A stretch of DNA of 64,000 nt from positions 56,826,625 to 56,890,624 of the forward strand of contig CM045731.1 in assembly GCA_024760905.1 (NCBI GenBank), given 5' to 3'. This document shows, piece after piece, positions 32,600 through 44,981 of the stretch. Each line of letters begins with the position of its first letter. Positions within the stretch are counted from its first letter, which is position 1. The DNA is from Plotosus lineatus (lineage: Eukaryota > Chordata > Actinopteri > Siluriformes > Plotosidae). The notes under the pieces were generated by a model, which worked only from the letters and a program-made list of their open reading frames with translations, was not told the DNA's origin and made no database searches. Made by a program: the position numbers and the translations under genes.

Positions 32600-34417
32600 A
32601 TATTTTAGCTTCATTGCACACCAACTGAAATATTTCAGGTCTTTTATTGTTTTAATACTGATGATTCTGGCATATAGCTCATGAAAACCCAAAATTCCTA
32701 TCAAAAAATTAGCATATCATGAAAAGGTACTCTAAACGAGCTATTAACCTAATCATCTGAATCAACCAATTAACTCTAAACACCTACAAAAGATTCCTGA
32801 GGCTTTTAAAAACTCCCAGCCTGGTTCATTACTCAAAACTGCAATCATGGGTAAGACTGCCGACCTGACTGCTGTCCAGAAGGCCATCGTTGAAACCCTC
32901 AAGCAAGAGTGCTGTATCAAGGCACCTCAGTGGGACGTCTGTGCAAGGAAAAAGTGTGGCAGAAAATGCTGCACAAGCAGAAGGAAATGCCAAAATGCCT
33001 GAAGTCCAGTGTCAAGTACTCACAGTCGGTGATGGTCTGGGGTGCCATGTCAGCTGCTGGTGTTGGTCAACTGTGTTTTATCAAGGGCAGGGACAATGCA
33101 GCTCGCTATCAGGAGATTTTGGAGCACTTCATGCTTCCATCTGCTGAAAAGCTTTATGGAGATGAAGATTTCATTTTTCAGCACGACCTGGCACCTGCTC
33201 ACAGTGTCAAAACCACTAGTAAATGGTTTACTGTGCTCAATCGGCCTGCCAACTCTCCTACGCCGCATTAAAGCAGTCATTTCTGTGAAAGAATTCCCGA
33301 CCAAGTATTGAGTGCATAACGGAACATAATTATTTGAAGGTTGACTTTTTTTGTATTAAAAACACTTTTTTTTATTGGTTGGATGAAATATGCTAATTTT
33401 TTGAGATCGGAATTTTGGGTTTTCATGAGCTGTATGCCAAAATCATCAGTATTAAAACAATAAAAGACCTGAAATATTTTAGTTGGTGTGCAATGAATCT
33501 AAAATATATGAAAGTTTAATTTTCTCAGTACATTAGAGAAAACAATGAACTTTATCACAACATGCTAATTTTTTGAGAATGACTAGTATGTACATGTACA
33601 TAGACGCTCCCCTACTTACGTTTTTAATTGGTTCCGGACGGGTGAACGTAAGTTGTTACAGTGATGTATGACACTCATACTGTATTATACATCCATAATA
33701 CCAGTACCGTATCTCATAAAACACCCCAAATTCAATTATTATAAACATAACATTGTAAAACAATATCAAATATATCGAATAATATCAACATTAATTTCAA
33801 ATAAATTAAATTCAGTCAAAAAAAATTTAAAACTGATACATTTTAATCAAATTCACTCATCAAATATCAAATACAGTATCAAATATATCCTTTAATATTC
33901 TCTATGATGCAATCTTTCTGCTTGTAAATGGTTCCGATGGTCGACGGATGGTCACATGACATGAAGCTGAGCCGACTCACTTTACACAAAGCTTAAAACA
34001 GCCAATAAATGCTTACAATATGTGAGGCACTCAATACCGAAAGTAGTGTACTTGCTTGAAACAAAGCGCGGGTTATGCGAACCACCAGCTTTCAAGTGAG
34101 CAAGGGCTTCAGTTAACTTGTTTAGTACTCCGCGTGCACTGTGAATCACCAGCAGAGCAGAGAGTTCTCTCTTTTCTGGATTCGGGTTTTCATACTTTAC
34201 AACTCTCTTTGCTTAACCGAGTATGCATGGTAGATTGTGCCGATCCGAGCAGATAGTTAATTTATCTGTGTGTATGAGACTTGCACCCATGCTAGCAGGC
34301 TTACGCTTCTGACAAACCATATTTGCTTCGGGTTACAAAAGTCCGCAAAACAGTGTAAACACAAAGATCACAGAGACGACGTGTTAACACAGGAGTAACA
34401 CGCTGTATATATATATA

Positions 34418-34645
34418 AAAACCCAGTGCAGCTAACTGGGTTATCAAAGGCGGAACATGAGGCATGTAAAAGAACCATTGCTGACTTTTGTAAAGAGTAG
34501 GCTGCAAAGCCATCAGCGTGTTTCTGTCCCTTGCTAAAGGGTTATGACAGGAAGGGCAACCGACGTAAAAACCTATGCCAAATCAAATGTCAGCGATTCG
34601 TAGTGGTGACTTCCGAGAAAGGGAAAAAGCTGAAAAGAAAAGAAG
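34418..34645 (+). repeat. RTE-tailed tRNA SINE, copy 7, headless
   Basis: Begins in the body (cccagtgcagctaactgggt) and lacks the tRNA head; runs through gctaaagggttatgacagga and gtcagcgattcgtagtggtg to an A-rich end followed by a TA microsatellite. Confidence 0.8.
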
Positions 34646-34663
34646 AAGAAGAGGAAGATATAT

Positions 34664-34671
<8 letters not shown>

Positions 34672-34708
<37 letters not shown>

Positions 34709-34735
34709 TATATTATATATATTATATATACACAC
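34672..34735. repeat. (TA)n-rich microsatellite
   Basis: Alternating TA tract broken by AAAATAA, ending in ACACACAC against the Tc1. Confidence 0.9.
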
Positions 34736-34738
34736 ACA

Positions 34739-36293
34739 CTAGTCCTTCTCAAAAAATTTGCATATTGTGATAAAGTGCATTATTTTCTGTAATGTACTGA
34801 TAAAAATTCAACTTTCATATATTTTAGATTCATTGCACGCCAACTGAAATATTTCAGGTCTTTTATTGTTTTAATACTGATGATTTTGGCATACAGCTCA
34901 TGAAAACCCAAAATACCTATCTCAAAAAATTAGCATGTCATGAAAAGGTACACTGAACGACCTATTAACCTAATCATCTGAATCAACCAATTAACTCTAA
35001 ACACCTGCAAACGATTCCTGAGGCTTTTAAAAACTCCCAGCCAGGTTCATTACTCAAAACCGCAATCATGGGTAAGACTGCCGACCTGACTGCTGTCCAG
35101 AAGGCCATCATTGACACCCTCAAGCAAGAGGGTAAGACACAAAGAAATCTCTGAGCGAATAGGCTGTTCCCAGAGTGCTGTATCAAGGCACCACAGTGGG
35201 ACGTCTGTCGGAAGGAAAAAGTGTGGCAGAAAACGCTGCACAACCAGAAGAGGTGACCGGACCCTGAGGAAGATTGTGGAGAAGGGCCGATTCCAGACCT
35301 TGGGGGACCTGTGGAAGCAGTGGACTGGGCTACAGGTGCCGCATTCCCCAGGTGAAGCCACTTTTGAACCAGAAACAGCGGCAGAAGTGCCTGACCTGGG
35401 CTACAGAGAAGCAGCACTGGACTGTTGCTCAGTGGTCCAAAGTACTTCTTTCGGATGAAAGCAAATTTTGCATGTCATTCGGAAATCAAGGTGCCAGAGT
35501 CTGGCGGAAGACTGGGGAGAAGGACATACCAAAATTCGTGAAGTTCAGTGTCAAGTACCCACAGTCAGTGATGGTCTGGGGTGCCATGTCTGCTGCTGGT
35601 GTTGGTCCACTGTGTTTTATCAAGGGCAGTGTCAATGCAGCTAGCCATCAGGAGATTTTGGAGCACTTCATGCTTCCATCTGCTGAAAAGCTTTATGGAA
35701 ATGAAGATTTCATTTTTCAGCACGACCTGGCACCTGCTCACAGTGCCAAAATCACTGGTAAATGGTTTACTGACCATGGTATTACTGTGCTCAATTGGCC
35801 TGCTAACTCTCCTGATCTGAACCCCATAGAGAATCTGTGGGATATTGTGAAGAGAAAGTTGAGACACACCAGACCCAACACTGTGGATGAGCTTAAGGCC
35901 GCTATCGAAGCATCCTGGGCCTCCATAACACCTCAGCAGTGCCACAGGCTGATTGTCTCCATGCCATGCCGCATTAAAGCAGTCATTTCTGCAAAAGGAT
36001 TCCCAACCAAGTATTGAGTGTATAACTGAACATAATTATTTGAAGGTTGACTTTTTTTGTTTTTAAAACACTTTTTTTATTGGTCGGATGAAATATGCTA
36101 ATTTTTTGAGATAGGAATTTTGGGTTTTCATGAGCTGTATGCCAAAATCATCAGTATTAAAACAATAAAAGACCTGAAATATTTCAGTTGGTGTGCAATG
36201 AATCTAAAATATATGAAAGTTTAATTTTTATCAGTACATCATAGAAAATAATGAACTTTATCACAACATGCTAATTTTTTGAGAAGGACTAGT
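34739..36293 (+). mobile_element. Tc1-like transposon, copy 2, with double-repeat TIRs
   Basis: Ends ctagtccttctcaaaaaatt (34739) and (reversed) the same at 36293. Each terminal region of about 200 bp carries an outer and an inner copy of ctcaaaaaattagcat (inner copies near 34921 and 36096), the IR/DR arrangement known from fish Tc1 elements. Between them is a transposase gene broken near its N-terminus. Confidence 0.92.
35068..36017 (+). pseudogene. Tc1-like transposase, catalytic half open, N-terminal half frameshifted
   Basis: Starts at ATG 35068 with MGKTADLTAVQKAIIDTLKQ, then meets a stop (RNL*) at about 35154. The paired-like HTH continues in another frame (GCSQSAVSRHHSGTSVGRKK at about 35163). 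From 35290 a third frame is open to TGA at 36015-36017 and contains the DDE domain: VLLSDESKF (first Asp), FIFQHDLAPAHS (second Asp) and NPIENLWD (Glu). It ends with CHRLIVSMPCRIKA and GFPTKY. The catalytic triad is complete, but a deletion around 35330 and two frame changes disable the gene. Confidence 0.88.
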
Positions 36294-36473
36294 AAATATA
36301 TAAAAGAATATACAGTATATATAACTGAACAGGGAAGGAGGGGCACGTTCAGTCTGTTGTTTGTAAACAATGGACGCAGTGTCATTACGTACTCAAAATT
36401 TGACTTTTGGGGGGGGGGGGTTTTGTCAAGGCAAAAAACCGTAAAAACGGATGAACGTAAGTCGGGGAGGGTC

Positions 36474-38103
36474 TATATATGTATATAAGAACAGTCAGGA
36501 CCTCTTCCCCCACCCGAAAACGGAGGGAAGCTACCACTACCATGGAAGTTTTTCCATGTCCATCCATTTGTGTTTGCTTGCCAGCTGTGCTTGGCTTCGT
36601 GGAAATGGGCCGATCAAAACGAGGGAAATTTATCTCTTTACTCAAAAAAACCACGTGCAGTCTGTGGCTGTTGTTATAATCCAATAAAATTGGAGTTTGA
36701 AGCTATTGGACCCACCCACACAGTGGAGTACAGAAAGGATTGCAGTGATATGACGTAAACAAAGCAAAATGACCAACAGATGTGTAGGATTATGCAGGAG
36801 TGGTGCGTTAATATGAACATCGTTAAGCAGTGAGCCTTGCTCCTCCGTCTGTGCCCACCATCTCGGGCACCATTCACTCGTTTTTATTTCTTCCTGTTAT
36901 TTTTATCCTAATTTACCAGTGATAGGATCTGCAATGTTAAATATGCAATAAATGGAAACGTGTTTGGGGAACAAAATCATTCCTGACCAACAACAGACAC
37001 ATGATGGACCACCATCACCGGAGATGAAAATTCTGATGATGAAGCCCTGGTCGAAACTTATTACTGCCCATCAATTGGTTTACATCCTCACTGTGGGAGT
37101 GGGATTCTTTCTACCTTCATGGTTAAACACACACGGCGGGACCCAAGCAGGATTCTTTCTACCTTCACGGCTGAACACACACACACACACACACACACAC
37201 GAACACACACACAGTTCCTAAAGCAATAACAAGCCTTCACATGTTGAATGTGAAAACAAAAACAAAATCGTGCCTGTACTTTCAGAAACGGTCCAGATCC
37301 AGTCAAGTCCGTTGCATCCTGGATCCCAACATGACATGAATATTCCTAAAATCATTGCACAAAACCACCAAGAACCATGCCATCCTGTTAACTGGAACAT
37401 TCAACTCATGGTTCCATACACCTAGCAGCCATATTCTATCCATGCTTCCAGAACCAACCCTGCAATTCCCACCAACTGGATACTATCACCTGTTGGATTC
37501 TGAGTCAATCCCACTCTTTGGACTGAGACACCAGTCAAATGGTAGGTCCAGATCCTGGTGATGCCGTAGAATCCATAAAATCTAGTAGAGCGGTTTGAGT
37601 ATGAAGAGTCGTCTGGTTGTCAATCAGAATAAAAGTCAGAGTGGATCCTTGTCATTCTTCAATAAGAAAGAAACTAAATTCCTTCCAATGTTGGAACTAG
37701 AAGAAATCAAATCTCCTTTCCGTCCAACAGGACTGAGGTTAATCTTTCAATCCTTGTTTTCACGATACTGAGGTCTGGTTTTCCATTTGTTAATATTCAT
37801 GTTCAAACAAAAAAATAGTCATACTCTTTCACTTTTGGAAACCTGGAGCTTAATTACAGCTCTGTCCAGTCTTGAGCGGAAAATCCACAAGATTCTTTTT
37901 CTCCTGGTTCCAAGATTCCAAACATTGGGTCTATGGCCAAAGAAGATTAGTCAGATCATTCTCTCCATCACACACATTTCTCTGTGAATAAAAAATAGCC
38001 ATCAGAGATAATGGAATCCCTCAGCAACCTAACAGATCTTGACAGCCCAGAAAAAATTTACAAAGTCTAGATCATTATGCGAAGATCAAACAGAAAAACT
38101 AAT
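36474..38103. other. Intron sequence with a CA repeat, no gene recognised
   Basis: Contains a CA run at about 37172-37200. Overlapping ORFs near 36451-36758 have no recognised motif. 37380-38000 has a loose, low-complexity recurrence of ttccaag/attcaa-like words but no clear unit. Confidence 0.4.
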
Positions 38104-40922
38104 GCAGCCATGAAGTAGGGGCACAAGCCAGTGTCTCTCCCTCACGCCGGTCCCAAGCCCGGGTAAATGCAGAGGGTTGTGTCAGGAAGGACATCCGGCG
38201 TAAAACTTTTGCCAAAATGCAAAAAGCAAACCGTAAAGACAATTTCACAATTTCATACCGGATCAGTCGAGGCCCGGGTTAACAACGACCGCCATCAGTG
38301 CTGTTAACCAACAGGGTGCTGGTGGAAACTGGACTACTGTTGGTCGAGGAAGGAGAATTCGAAGGAGAGGCGGGAGGCGTGTCCGTAGGCAGAGAGAGAA
38401 GAGGAAAAGCATGAGTTTAGGACTGAGAGTAGGGACTTTGAATGTTAGAACTATGACAGGAAAAGGTAGAGAGCTGGCTGACATGATGCAGAGGAGGAAG
38501 GTGGACATACTGTGTGTTCAGGAGACCAGGTGGAAAGGTAGCAAGGCGAGAAGCTTAGGAGCAGGGTTTAAGCTGTTTTTTCATGGTGTGGATGGGAAGA
38601 AAAATGGAGTAGGAGTCATCTTGAAGGAGGAGTTTGTCAGGAATGTTCTAGAAGTGAAAAGAGTGTCAGACAGAGTGAGTCTCAAGTTAGAAATTGAAGG
38701 TGTGATGTTCAATGTTGTTAGTGCTTATGCCCCACATAGGATGTGAGCGAGAAGAGAAGAAGAGATTCTGGAGTGAGTTAGAAGAAGTGATGCAGAATAC
38801 CCCCAGAGGTGAAAGAGTGGTCATTGGGGTAGACTTCAATGGACATGGTGGTGCAGGAAACAGAGGGGACGAGGAAGTGATGGGCAGGTTTGGTATCCAA
38901 GACAGGAATGCAGAAGGACAGATGTTGATAGATTTTGCAAAAAGGATGAAAATGGCTGAGGTAAATACGTTCTTCCAGAAGAGACAGGAGCATATGGTGA
39001 CTTATAAAAGCAGAAGTAGGAGCACACAGGTAGACTACATCTTGTGTAGGCCATGTAATTTGAAGGAAGTCAGTGACTGCAAAGTAGTAGCAGGTGAAAG
39101 TGTTGCCAAACAGCATAGGATGGTGGTGTGCAGGATGACGCTGATGGTGAGGAAGGTGAAGAAGGCAAAAGCAGAGCAGAAGACATAGTGGTAGAAGCTG
39201 AAAAAGGAAGAGTGTCGGGGTTGTCTTCAAGGAGGAGTTGAAACAGGCTTTTGGGTGGTCACGAAGTGCTTCCAGATGACTGGACAACTACAACTAATGT
39301 GATCAGGGAGACAGGTAAGAGAGTACTTGGTGTGTCATCTGGAAGAAGAGGAGACAAGGAGACTTGGTGGTGGAATGAGGAAGTGCAGGAGTGTGTACAA
39401 AAGAAGAGGTGAGCTAAGAAGAGGTGGGACATTGAGAGGACTGAAGAGAGTAAACAAGAGTACAGGGAGACGCAGCGTAAGGCGAAGGTAGCGGTGTCAA
39501 AGGTCAAACAGAGGGCGTATGATGACTTGTATGCTCGGTTGGAAGAGGGAGAAAATGATTTATACAGGGTGGCACAGCAGAGAAATAGAGATGGGAAGTA
39601 TATGCAGCAAGTCATAATGATTAAGGACAGAGAGGGAAATGTATTGACTGATGACAGAAGTGTGCTGGGAAGATGGAAAGAGTACTTTGAAGAGCTGATG
39701 AATGAGGAAAATGAGAGAAAAAAAAGAGTAGAAGAGGTGACTGTTGAGGACCAGGAAGTAGCAAAGATTAGTAAGGGTGAAGTGAGGAGGGCATTGAAGA
39801 TGATGAAGAATGGAAAGGCCTGATGACATATCGGTGGAGGTATGGAAGTGTCTAGGAGAGGTAGCAGTTGATTTCCTGACAAGAACATTCATCAAGGTCT
39901 TAGAGAGTGAGAAGATGTCAGAGGAATGGAGGAGAAGTGTGATGGTGCCCATTTTTAAGAACAAGGGAGAGTGCAGAGTTGTGGCAACTACAGAGGGATA
40001 AAGTTGATGAGCCATACGATGAAGCTATGGGAAAGAATCGTGAAAGCCCGACTAAGGGCAGAGGTCAGTATTTGTGAACAGTTTGGGTTCATGCCAAGAA
40101 AGAGCACCACAGATGCAGTGTTTGCCTTGAGGATGTTAATAGAGAAGTACAGAGAAGGTCAGAAGGAGCTGCATTGTGCCTTTGTGGATCTGGAGAACGC
40201 ATATGACAGGGTGCCGAGAGAGGAACTGTGTTAATGCATGAGGAAGTCTGGAGTGGCAAAGAAGTATGTTAGAGTGGTGCAGGACATGTATGAGAGATGT
40301 AAGACAGTGGTGAGGTGTGCTGTCGGTGTGACAGAAGAGTTCAAGGTGGAGGTAGGACTGCATCAAGGGTCAGCTCTGAGCCCCTTCTTGTTTGCAATGG
40401 TGATGAACAGGCTGACAGACAAGATTAGACAAGATTCCACATGGACTATGATGTTTGCACATCATATTGTGATCTGCAGTGAGAGCAGAGAACAAGTGCA
40501 GGAAAATCTAGAGAGGTGGAGGTATGCCCTGGAAAGGAGGGGAATGAAGGTTAGCTTCAGTAAGACAGAATACATGTCTGTGAACGACAAGGACCCAAGA
40601 GGAACGGTGAGGTTACAGAGAGCAGAGATAAGAAAAGTGGAGGATTTTAAGCTCAACAGTCCAGGGCAATGGAGAGTGTGGAAAAGAGGTGAATAAGCAT
40701 GTGCAGGCTGGTTGGAAAAAAGTGTCCAATGTGATAGGAAGGTATCGGCAAGAATGAAAGGAAAAGTGTACAAGACAGTGTTGAGGCCAGCGATGTTGTA
40801 TGGTTTAGAAACAGTGGCCCTGGGGAAAAAACAGGAGGCAGAGCTGGAGGTAGCAGAGATGAAAATGTTCAGGTTCTCTTTGGGAAGGACAAGGATCAGG
40901 AATGAGCACATCAGAGGGACAC
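38104..40922 (+). mobile_element. RTE-clade LINE with complete 5' end but missing 3' tail
   Basis: 5' leader gcagccatgaagtaggggca, gccggtcccaagcccgggta, then the endonuclease start (LRVGTLNVRTMTGKGRELAD, 38411-38746) and further endonuclease (38712-39188), linker (39494-39823) and RT frames (39971-40234, 40238-40696). The RT catalytic motif reads FAHH instead of FADD, so it is dead. Similarity stops at about 40922 in the C-terminal coding part, without the family 3' tail. Confidence 0.9.
40238..40696 (+). pseudogene. RTE reverse-transcriptase fragment with FAHH in place of FADD
   Basis: 152 codons: MRKSGVAKKYVRVVQDMYER, TEEFKVEVGLHQGSALSPFL, then TMMFAHHIVICSESREQVQE. Both catalytic aspartates are replaced by histidine. 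Ends at a deletion in the EDFKYLGST block. Confidence 0.85.
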
Positions 40923-42589
40923 TGTAAAAGGTTAGACAGGAAAACTGACATGCCAATACACACCACAGGAAATCTGCATGGAAAAATTTCAGACTCATTT
41001 CAGTTATTGAGAAATAGCTCTAAAAACATACAAAAGGTCAAGTTGATTGTGACAAGGTCACAGGTCAGACAAACAAAAAAAAAAAAACAATTTCACCATG
41101 GAGCCCCAAGCATAGAGAATGGGCATATGCAATTTCAAATAGTTAGCATGTATAGTTTCTGAGGTATGAGATTCTGAAGTTGGGGACAACAGCGGAAATG
41201 GGAATGTGGACACAAGCGATAACTGTTTCCCAACATCCTGGTGCCTGAGGTTAACAAGGACAGTCAGACTCTTTTTAATCTAGGGTCTGGTGTCATTGCT
41301 TTCCAGTCACATTGAATAATCAAACTGGTTACTTTGAATGCTTGTGATCTCCCTGATGTATATATAAACTGTAATCCACACATGCAGCATCCATTTGCAA
41401 CTATAATGAGAATGCTGATAAGTCTTATTGTAAAAAATGGATAATAATCAATTACCATGAGCTTCATACAGATTCGAAACATCCATTTCCTCTTTAAATC
41501 GGAGAACTTTCCGAGTCTTGATCAAAGGATTTGGGTGTGATTAAGCCAGCTTTGTAAGCATTAATGCCAATCTATATCACTGAAAATCCAAAAGGGAAAT
41601 ACTTCAAAAAGTCCCAGCAATTTTATTTCTCCATTAAGCATAATAACCACTAATAGGGGCTTAATGACATTGGTGTGGGGTTCAAATCAAACATCCAGCC
41701 ATTTTTCCTTGATTTGGCTAATCTCCTTCCATTTGCTACTCATCTTCAAGCTTTCGATATTCATGCAGCGGTGTAATGAGGCAACACGTAGTCTGTGAGA
41801 AGATTGTAAATAAATACTTAATGCTTCTGTATGAAGATAATTTGCCAAAACATGGAGACATATCAAAACTCCTACTTTTATTCCAACCTGTTCATCTCCT
41901 TTCTCTCCTTCTTTCTGCTAAACAGCATGCTTCATTTGTCATATATATGTATCCTTGTATTCTGCCTCGACTCTATTTCCGTAAAAAGAATTACATTGTG
42001 GATGAGCAACAAACAGCAACATGCTAGATGTTCTTACAAGATGTACGCCTGATTCGCATCATCTACCAGTTGCTATTATTACTATTTGTAATGGTGATGC
42101 AAACATTAGGAAAAATTACTGTCTCTGTGAATGCACACTTATTTCTGGGACTTGGTGTCCGCAGAGATACCTCCTCTCTGGAATGTTATTCAGCAGTGAT
42201 CAAGGTATGCCTTTTTTTGTCTCGATTGACTTGATATTTCAGCCTTAAACAACAAAATACTTTTTTCATGAATGTAACTAAATCCAAAAAACCCACACAC
42301 CTGTCAGCTGACGAGTACATTCCTAATATCATGACCTGTCAATGGTCTGCAAAGTATTAAAAACCCTCATATTCCTTTATATTTACATTAAATGTCTGCA
42401 AAATCCCAATAAGGCCACTCTTTTTTTTTTCCTGGTTGATGGATCCGCTGATGTACTGGCAAAAGTGCCGCTAAAAAATAATTTTTTAACTTTTTCAATT
42501 TATTCTTTTTCCCCCCGCCGATCTCTGTATTATATGCTGATGTGAAAAAATTTCAAATCTTAATCAGACAAAACCGTATCTTTAAATAT
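40923..42589. other. Intron sequence, nothing recognised
   Basis: AT-rich with A-run at 41079-41088. ORFs at 41776-42248 on the plus strand overlap in different frames and show no family motif. Confidence 0.4.
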
Positions 42590-43562
42590 TATGTATAATT
42601 TTGTGTGTTCGCCACGCTTATATCTTTTATATCCAAATTAATTCTCACATCAGGTATCGTGAGTCGAGACTCCCAGCATGCTTTGCGAGCGACTCTAGTG
42701 AAGTTCCTTAGTGACCTTCCCAGATGGCGTGCCCCAGAGGGTGACCTCGTGGAGTTCTCAGAGTCAAGTTGTTTCTTTGTTTTGATTCTTGTTTCGGTTG
42801 TTTTTTGCACCATGCTCGTCTGTGACTGGGCGACCCTACTACAGCTATGAGAGCGCAATCCTTTTGGACATTTAGAACTAAGCACGCTCAACTCCTATCC
42901 TGAGCTAATATGCTACATCAGCTCAATGCTAGCCGCACCCTGAATCACAATAAGCCCAGGAGGAGATGCGGCAGGCGGGGAGGGGCCGAATGAAAACTCC
43001 AATGCTTGGTTAGCAGTGGAAGGTTTGCACTCCCGGTCATACTGTTTGCAAATGTTCAGTCTCTGCGAAACAAGATGCTTCATGCTCGGATTGCAATGTA
43101 GAGGGATCTTTTTTTTTCTTCTCAAAACAAAATAATGAGCATTGCAATATAACAACTATAATATAATTATAATATCATTTAGTACAATTGAATGTATTGT
43201 TCCATCTCCTGATTTATTTATTTATTGTAATATTATCATTTTATTTTTATTACTATTATTATTATTATATTGTTTACTGGGCCTGTGTAAGGTCCTTTTT
43301 AAATATTGGATTTTATGTAGTTATTTTATAGAAGTATGTGTTTTTGTTGATTTGAGCCTTCCTTCCTCTTTGCACGACCGCACAAGAATTCTTGTGTGTG
43401 TAAAAGCACAAATGGCAAATAAAAATCTTGAACCTTTCAAAATTATGTATAATTTTGTGTTCGCCTTCGAGATTGCGTTACATCTGTATATCCAAATTAA
43501 TTTTCGCATCAGGTATCATGAGTCAAGACTCCCAGCATGCTTTCTGAGTGACTCTAATGAAC
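42590..43562 (+). mobile_element. Internally deleted LINE remnant between 125-bp direct repeats
   Basis: 42590-42716 and 43440-43562 are about 85 percent alike by eye (both contain atgtataattttgtg, atatccaaattaatt, gactcccagcatgctt). Between them, 43026-43107 encodes LPVILFANVQSLRNKMLHAR, the start of an endonuclease domain of a CR1/L2-like LINE. 43290-43437 looks like a LINE 3' end (cacaaatggcaaataaaaat). Nearly all coding sequence is gone. Confidence 0.55.
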
Positions 43563-43859
43563 ATATAATGCATTGTATTGAGAGATATGTGATTTGCACA
43601 CTATATTTGATGATACAGTATTCCCAGCACTTCTAGAGCCATCAACCAGATATTATACATGAACAAATTTTAAGTAACAAAACCTTCCTGTGCTATTAAT
43701 ATCAACAAAACAATCCCCCCCCGCAACACTTTTTTCCCCAAAATTGTAAATAATATTTTAAATCTAGTGGCCGGGCATTACTTTTTCCTTATTTCCTCCA
43801 ACATCACTAAATTTGTGCTGAAAAACCTGTCAACCTGGAAAAAAAATTGAGTGGCCTAA
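43563..43859. other. Intron sequence, nothing recognised
   Basis: Short AT-rich stretch ending at the TAA target of the next element. Confidence 0.4.
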
Positions 43860-44953
43860 GGGGTCACTCAACATTTTCAGCATTTTCCTAAGCAGACAAA
43901 ACGTATGCTAGGGGGGAGGGGGTAAGATGTCTGTGTACGCTTTTTAATATTATAAAAATGTCGATCAACAATAATATATGCGCTGGTCAATTTTATTTTT
44001 TTTTGTGCGTGTAGATTTGAAACTCTCAATGCGCGATTCGCCAACCACCTGCGGTATTGCATATCTGCAAAGTCTGCAATGAATACAACCCAACCCAGTA
44101 TCAGCTGCTGAAACATCAGAAGGCAGCTGATAAGATAAGATAAGATACAGCTTTATTAATCTCACAATGGAGAAATTCACTGTGACAGGCTCTTGAGGTA
44201 CCATCAGTAGGGGGTGCAAAAATAGATACAAATACAAACATAGATTATATAAGTAAATAAATAAATAGATACATAAATAGTATAAATTACTAAACAATAA
44301 AAGAAAAGAAGGGAACGACTTTGTAGACTGGCCTATATTCAAGTGTATATGTATCTGAGGACAGAGTCGATGGGTTGATATGGTTCATAGTCAGTGGGGT
44401 AGATGTGGTTGATTAAAGTGCACGGGGTTTTTATTGCACAGAACCGGTATTTTCACAGACAGTTACAAAGTGGTGTTGTACAGTCTGACAGCGGTGGGAA
44501 TGAACGACCTGTGGTAGCGCTCCTTCCTGCATTGAGGATGTCTCAGTCATCCACTGAAGGAGCTACTCAGCTTCTCTACAGTCTGGTGCAATGGGTGAGA
44601 GCTGTTGACCAAGATGGATGTGAGCTTTGCTACCATCCTCCTCTCACTCACCTCCTCCACAGAGTCCAGTGGGCAGCCGAGGACAGAGCTGGCCCCCCTG
44701 ACCAGCTTGTTCAGTCTCTTTCTGACCCGCTCTGTGCTGCCCGGGGCCCAGCAGATGGCAATCCTAGAGGACTGCAGAGGCTACCACAGAGTCATAAAAT
44801 ATCCTGAGCAGAGGTCTGCATACTCCGAAGGACCTGAGTCTCCTCAGAAGGTGGAGGCGACTCTGGCCCTTCTTGTACAGGGCGTTGGTGTTGTGGGACC
44901 AGTCCAGTTTATTGTTAAGGTGAACGCCCAGGTATTTGAAACTGTTCACTATC

Positions 44954-44981
44954 TCAATGTCCTGTCCCTGGACGTTCACTA

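Larger units (their letters stand above)
25674..33586 (+). mobile_element. Tc1-like transposon, copy 1, split by a 6.8-kb LINE insertion
   Basis: Outer ends ctagtccttcttgaaaaatt (25674) and (reversed) ctagtcattctcaaaaaatt (33586) are inverted repeats with TA at 25672-25673 and 33587-33588. The left 100 bp and the right 0.98 kb (32600-33586) belong to it. The transposase start (MGKTADLTAVQKAIVETLKQ at about 32846) and the part around SSVKYSQSVMVWGAMSAAGV survive with internal deletions. Sequence is close to copy 2 at 34739. Confidence 0.9.
33600..36473. mobile_element. TIR element (CAGAYGCTCCCC family), copy 2, holding SINE and Tc1
   Basis: Left end gacgctcccctacttacgtt and right end aacgtaagtcggggagggtc are inverted repeats. 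Interior blocks match copy 1 (12726-13693), e.g. catactgtattatacatcc, ttgcttcgggttacaaaagt, gggaaggaggggcacgttca. A SINE piece (34418-34645) and Tc1 copy 2 (34739-36293) are nested. The exact first base is uncertain because of local TATA sequence. Confidence 0.75.
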
